From the NCBI GenBank assembly GCA_900552525.1, contig UNSK01000067.1, forward strand, positions 1 through 8,055: DNA of 8,055 bases, written 5' to 3'. Positions 6,401-8,055 of this stretch are shown here, one piece after another. How positions within the stretch are numbered: position 1 is the first letter of the stretch; the number at the start of each line of letters is the position of its first letter. Origin of the DNA: Candidatus Gastranaerophilales bacterium (GTDB lineage Bacteria > Cyanobacteriota > Vampirovibrionia > Gastranaerophilales > Gastranaerophilaceae). The notes under the pieces were generated by a model, which was not told the DNA's origin, made no database searches, and saw only the letters and a program-made list of their open reading frames with translations. The translations under genes were made by a program, and so were the position numbers.

Positions 6401-6670
6401 GAGGAAAGAGATTTAAATAAAAAAAAGAAAATTATTCTAGAGGCACTTGCTAAAACTTTAAAGGATTTGAGAGGTGCTCAGAGTCAATTTAGATTTTGCA
6501 GCGAAAATGATATTAGTATAGATGTAATTAGTAAGTGTGAACGTGCAGTCAAAGATCCTCAATTAACAACATTATGCAAGATTGCTGAAGGTTTTGATTT
6601 ATCTTTTTCTGAGTTAGCTTTAAGAATAGAGAATAACTTACCTCATAATTTTTTTCTGATAGAAAAATAA
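6395..6670 (+). CDS. XRE-family HTH transcriptional regulator, paralogue 1
   Basis: A 91-residue single-domain DNA-binding protein of the XRE/Cro-cI type (HTH_3). The characteristic second half of the fold is clear: DISIDVISKCERAVKDPQL (recognition helix followed by the ER..KDP turn), then TTLCKIAEGFDLSFSEL. The first two helices are more divergent than in textbook members (LKDLRGAQSQFRFCSEND). It aligns end to end with the next gene (about 45% identity counted by eye), so the pair is a tandem duplication. I chose ATG 6395 over the in-frame ATG 6386: both paralogues then begin MQ, and the earlier ATG overlaps the predicted -10. It probably acts as a dimer on the palindromes at 6345 and 6685, controlling itself, its paralogue and the divergent small gene; this is inference. 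Confidence 0.85.
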   Translation: MQEERDLNKKKKIILEALAKTLKDLRGAQSQFRFCSENDISIDVISKCERAVKDPQLTTLCKIAEGFDLSFSELALRIENNLPHNFFLIEK

Positions 6671-6684
6671 TTATCACATTCACT

Positions 6685-6706
6685 TATCCCGTTCGCGAAA
6701 GCGAAT
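6685..6706. promoter_or_regulatory. operator, copy 2
   Basis: The first 20 bases match copy 1 with one mismatch (C6689 for G), in the same orientation, including an identical 15-base run from C6690 to A6704. The core TTCGCGAA (6692-6699) ends 34 bases before the ATG of the second XRE gene, matching the spacing at copy 1 within one base. The outer arms are less symmetric than in copy 1. It begins 15 bases after the stop codon of the first XRE gene. Confidence 0.7.
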
Positions 6707-6721
6707 TGCTTAAAAAAATAA

Positions 6722-6727
6722 TAAAAT
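6722..6727 (+). promoter_or_regulatory. -10 element of the second XRE gene, predicted leaderless
   Basis: TAAAAT ends six bases before the ATG at 6734, with no Shine-Dalgarno. As in the first XRE promoter, the hexamer 17 bases upstream is AAGCGA from the operator, so both promoters have the same layout. Confidence 0.5.
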
Positions 6728-6733
6728 TCTAGT

Positions 6734-7003
6734 ATGCAAAAGGATATTACAGAAAAGAAAAACTTGATAAAAAGAGCTTTAGCTGCAACCATGAGAGAAT
6801 GTCGTGGTGAGCAGAGTTTATTCAAATACAGTAGTGAAAATGATATCCCTCTTTCGATTGTTAGTGAAGCTGAGCGGGGGTTAAAAGACCCGCAGTTAAC
6901 AACAATTTTTAAAATGGCAGAAGCATATTCCTTATCACCAGGAACTTTTGTCGACAAGATTGCTTCCAAATTACCTCCAAAATTCTCTATGATAGATAAA
7001 TAA
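6734..7003 (+). CDS. XRE-family HTH transcriptional regulator, paralogue 2
   Basis: An 89-residue XRE-type regulator, the tandem paralogue of the preceding gene. Shared blocks include SENDI, ER.(L/V)KDPQLTT, K(I/M)AE and the C-terminal F..I.K ending, so the whole protein is conserved and not only the HTH. The recognition-helix region reads IPLSIVSEAERGLKDPQL, against ISIDVISKCERAVKDPQL in paralogue 1. Surface positions there differ (L/I, S/D, E/K, A/C), so the two may bind the shared operator with different strength. The gene is preceded by operator copy 2 and its own -10 element, and ends 28 bases before priA with no visible terminator. Its targets are unknown; autoregulation is the simplest guess. 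Confidence 0.85.
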   Translation: MQKDITEKKNLIKRALAATMRECRGEQSLFKYSSENDIPLSIVSEAERGLKDPQLTTIFKMAEAYSLSPGTFVDKIASKLPPKFSMIDK

Positions 7004-7015
7004 CAGTTGTATTGA

Positions 7016-7024
7016 TGTTATAAT
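7016..7024 (+). promoter_or_regulatory. extended -10 promoter of priA, predicted leaderless
   Basis: TGTTATAAT is a perfect -10 with a TGn extension and ends seven bases before the priA ATG. There is no Shine-Dalgarno between it and the ATG, and no recognisable -35 at 17 bases. The expected transcription start is within a base or so of the start codon. Confidence 0.55.
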
Positions 7025-7031
7025 ATTACAA

Positions 7032-8055
7032 ATGAAGTATGCTTTAGTTTTAGTGAATATAAAAGGGCTTGGGGTTAAGACTTTTAGCTATCTTATACCT
7101 GACGAAATGCGCGAAAAAATTCAAATCGGGCAGGCTGTACTTGTACCGTTCGGACGTCAGGGACTTATTAATGCTTTTATAGTAGGATTTTCTGACTATC
7201 TTCCGGGTGATTTTAAAGCAAAAAAGATTAACAAAATCCTCGATGAAACACCGCTATTTTCACTAAAATATTTAAAATTATTAGAATGGGTTGCAAATTA
7301 TTACTGCACTGATTTTGTTACGGTTTTAAACGCAGCGCTTCCGATGAAATTAATTGAAAAAAATGCCAAAGTTGCATTAGCTGTTTCGCTCTTGAAAGAT
7401 GATGGAGAAGGTTTAACCAAACGCCAGAAAGAAATTCTTGTACTGCTTAAGGAAAAAGGAAAGTGCTCGCTTATTGAATTTGAAGAACTAGCTAAAACAA
7501 CGCGAACAACAATGAAAAAGCTTGAAGAAAACGGGTTCATAAAAATCGAAGAAGAATATATTTACAGAAACCCGCTCTCAATATTCAAAGATGTTGAAAC
7601 AGAACCATTGTTTGAGCTTGCTGGAGAGCAAATTACAGCATATGAAGGAATTAAGGGTAAATTAAGGTCGCAAAGCCCGATTTTGCTGCATGGCGTTACT
7701 GCCTCCGGGAAAACAGAAGTTTATTTTAAGCTTATAAAAGATGTAATTGATTCTGGCAAAAACGTTCTGTTTCTTGCGCCGGAAATCGCACTTGCCTCGC
7801 AATTAACTAAACGTCTTGCGCGAAAGTTCGGGATTAAAGATGTTGCAATCTGGCACAGCAGTATTTCTGACGGTGAAAAATACGATGTATGGCAAAGGCT
7901 TTTCAAAAACGAAATAAAAATTCTTGCCGGTGCGCGTTCTGCTGTTTTTGCACCGCTTCAAAATATCGGATTGATTATAATAGACGAGGAGCACGAAAGT
8001 GCTTACAAGCAGACAAATCCGGCGCCGCGCTACGACGCGCGCGTAGATCGGAAGA
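7032..8055 (+). CDS. priA: primosomal replication restart helicase PriA, N-terminal part (cut by the window end)
   Basis: This is the first 341 codons or so of PriA, the SF2 3'-to-5' helicase that recognises stalled forks and reloads the replicative helicase. The N-terminal 3'-end-binding domain is recognisable from VLVNIKGLGVKTFSYLIP and GQAVLVPFGRQ, followed by a winged-helix region (about 105-180). Helicase motifs are Walker A GVTASGKT (221-228; Ala where Gly is usual), the APEIAL motif, GARSAVFAP and Walker B DEEH (318-321). The PRYDAR segment (332-337) normally continues into D-V-A, but here the reading changes to V-D-R-K because the last 11 bases are adapter. Real coding sequence therefore ends at about 8043-8044. 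Full PriA is about 730-800 residues, so more than half, including the zinc-binding and second RecA domains, is missing. Confidence 0.95.
   Translation, partial: MKYALVLVNIKGLGVKTFSYLIPDEMREKIQIGQAVLVPFGRQGLINAFIVGFSDYLPGDFKAKKINKILDETPLFSLKYLKLLEWVANYYCTDFVTVLNAALPMKLIEKNAKVALAVSLLKDDGEGLTKRQKEILVLLKEKGKCSLIEFEELAKTTRTTMKKLEENGFIKIEEEYIYRNPLSIFKDVETEPLFELAGEQITAYEGIKGKLRSQSPILLHGVTASGKTEVYFKLIKDVIDSGKNVLFLAPEIALASQLTKRLARKFGIKDVAIWHSSISDGEKYDVWQRLFKNEIKILAGARSAVFAPLQNIGLIIIDEEHESAYKQTNPAPRYDARVDRK
8045..8055. other. Illumina adapter remnant at the contig end
   Basis: The last 11 bases, AGATCGGAAGA, are the first 11 bases of the common Illumina TruSeq adapter (known to continue GC). The match sits exactly at the sequence end, and the PriA reading frame loses its conserved continuation at the same place. 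It should be treated as non-genomic. Confidence 0.85.

Noticed and set aside
6691..6712. Hairpin TTCGC-GAAA-GCGAA as a terminator after the first XRE gene
   Set aside because: It can form with a GNRA-like loop but is followed by A residues on the plus strand, not U, and the same core recurs at a fixed distance before both XRE genes, which fits an operator better.
6643..6969. Minus-strand open frame across the second XRE gene, and others inside priA (7301-7540, 7721-7906, 7803-7994)
   Set aside because: Antisense to genes with clear homology; no initiation signals and no recognisable protein features.
7810..7835. Third operator copy inside priA (GCGCGAAAGTTCGG)
   Set aside because: Only a short partial resemblance to the operator core, within conserved coding sequence and not near a start codon.

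Overview
The window is an AT-rich, gene-dense piece of a bacterial chromosome. It looks like a contig assembled from short reads, because its last 11 bases match the start of the common Illumina adapter. The sequence does not fix the taxon. The low GC, A-rich Shine-Dalgarno sites, a lipoprotein signal peptide and a standard primosomal gene would suit a gut-type Firmicute or a Gastranaerophilales-like lineage, but that is a guess. I see no tRNA, rRNA, CRISPR array, transposase or convincing intrinsic terminator, and no gene-free stretch longer than about 110 bases.

Left part (1-2690): a small single-domain cupin protein (+) runs tail to tail into a minus-strand cluster. In transcription order the cluster is a two-helix membrane protein of unknown function (2684-2094), a secreted protein of unknown function with an internal repeat (2031-1639), and an extracellular solute-binding lipoprotein of the sugar ABC-transporter type (1634-423). 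The last two are four bases apart and probably translationally coupled. No permease or ATPase is present, so the binding protein is an orphan here.

Middle (2691-5912): two back-to-back promoters, both with 17-base spacers, drive the membrane protein leftward and a 1038-residue protein rightward. The large protein is a Upf1/Dna2-like SF1 helicase with all core motifs, a long coiled-coil insertion, and a C-terminal Vsr/DUF559-like nuclease domain of the PD-(D/E)XK fold. This architecture is common in DNA-repair and phage-defence helicases; its role here is not shown.

Right part (5923-7003): a small coiled-coil protein of unknown function (-, TTG start) is divergent from two tandem paralogous XRE-type regulators (+), about 45% identical. 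The same 20-base GC-rich near-palindrome (one mismatch) lies upstream of each regulator, its TTCGCGAA core ending 34-35 bases before the ATG. It is probably an operator. Copy 1 also falls at the predicted transcription start of the divergent small gene, an arrangement that resembles a genetic switch.

Far right (7032-8055): the N-terminal 45% or so of PriA, cut by the contig end.

A recurring theme is that four genes (the membrane protein, both XRE regulators and priA) have a -10-like hexamer 6-7 bases before the ATG and no Shine-Dalgarno. They may be transcribed as leaderless mRNAs, whereas most of the other genes have clear Shine-Dalgarno sites.
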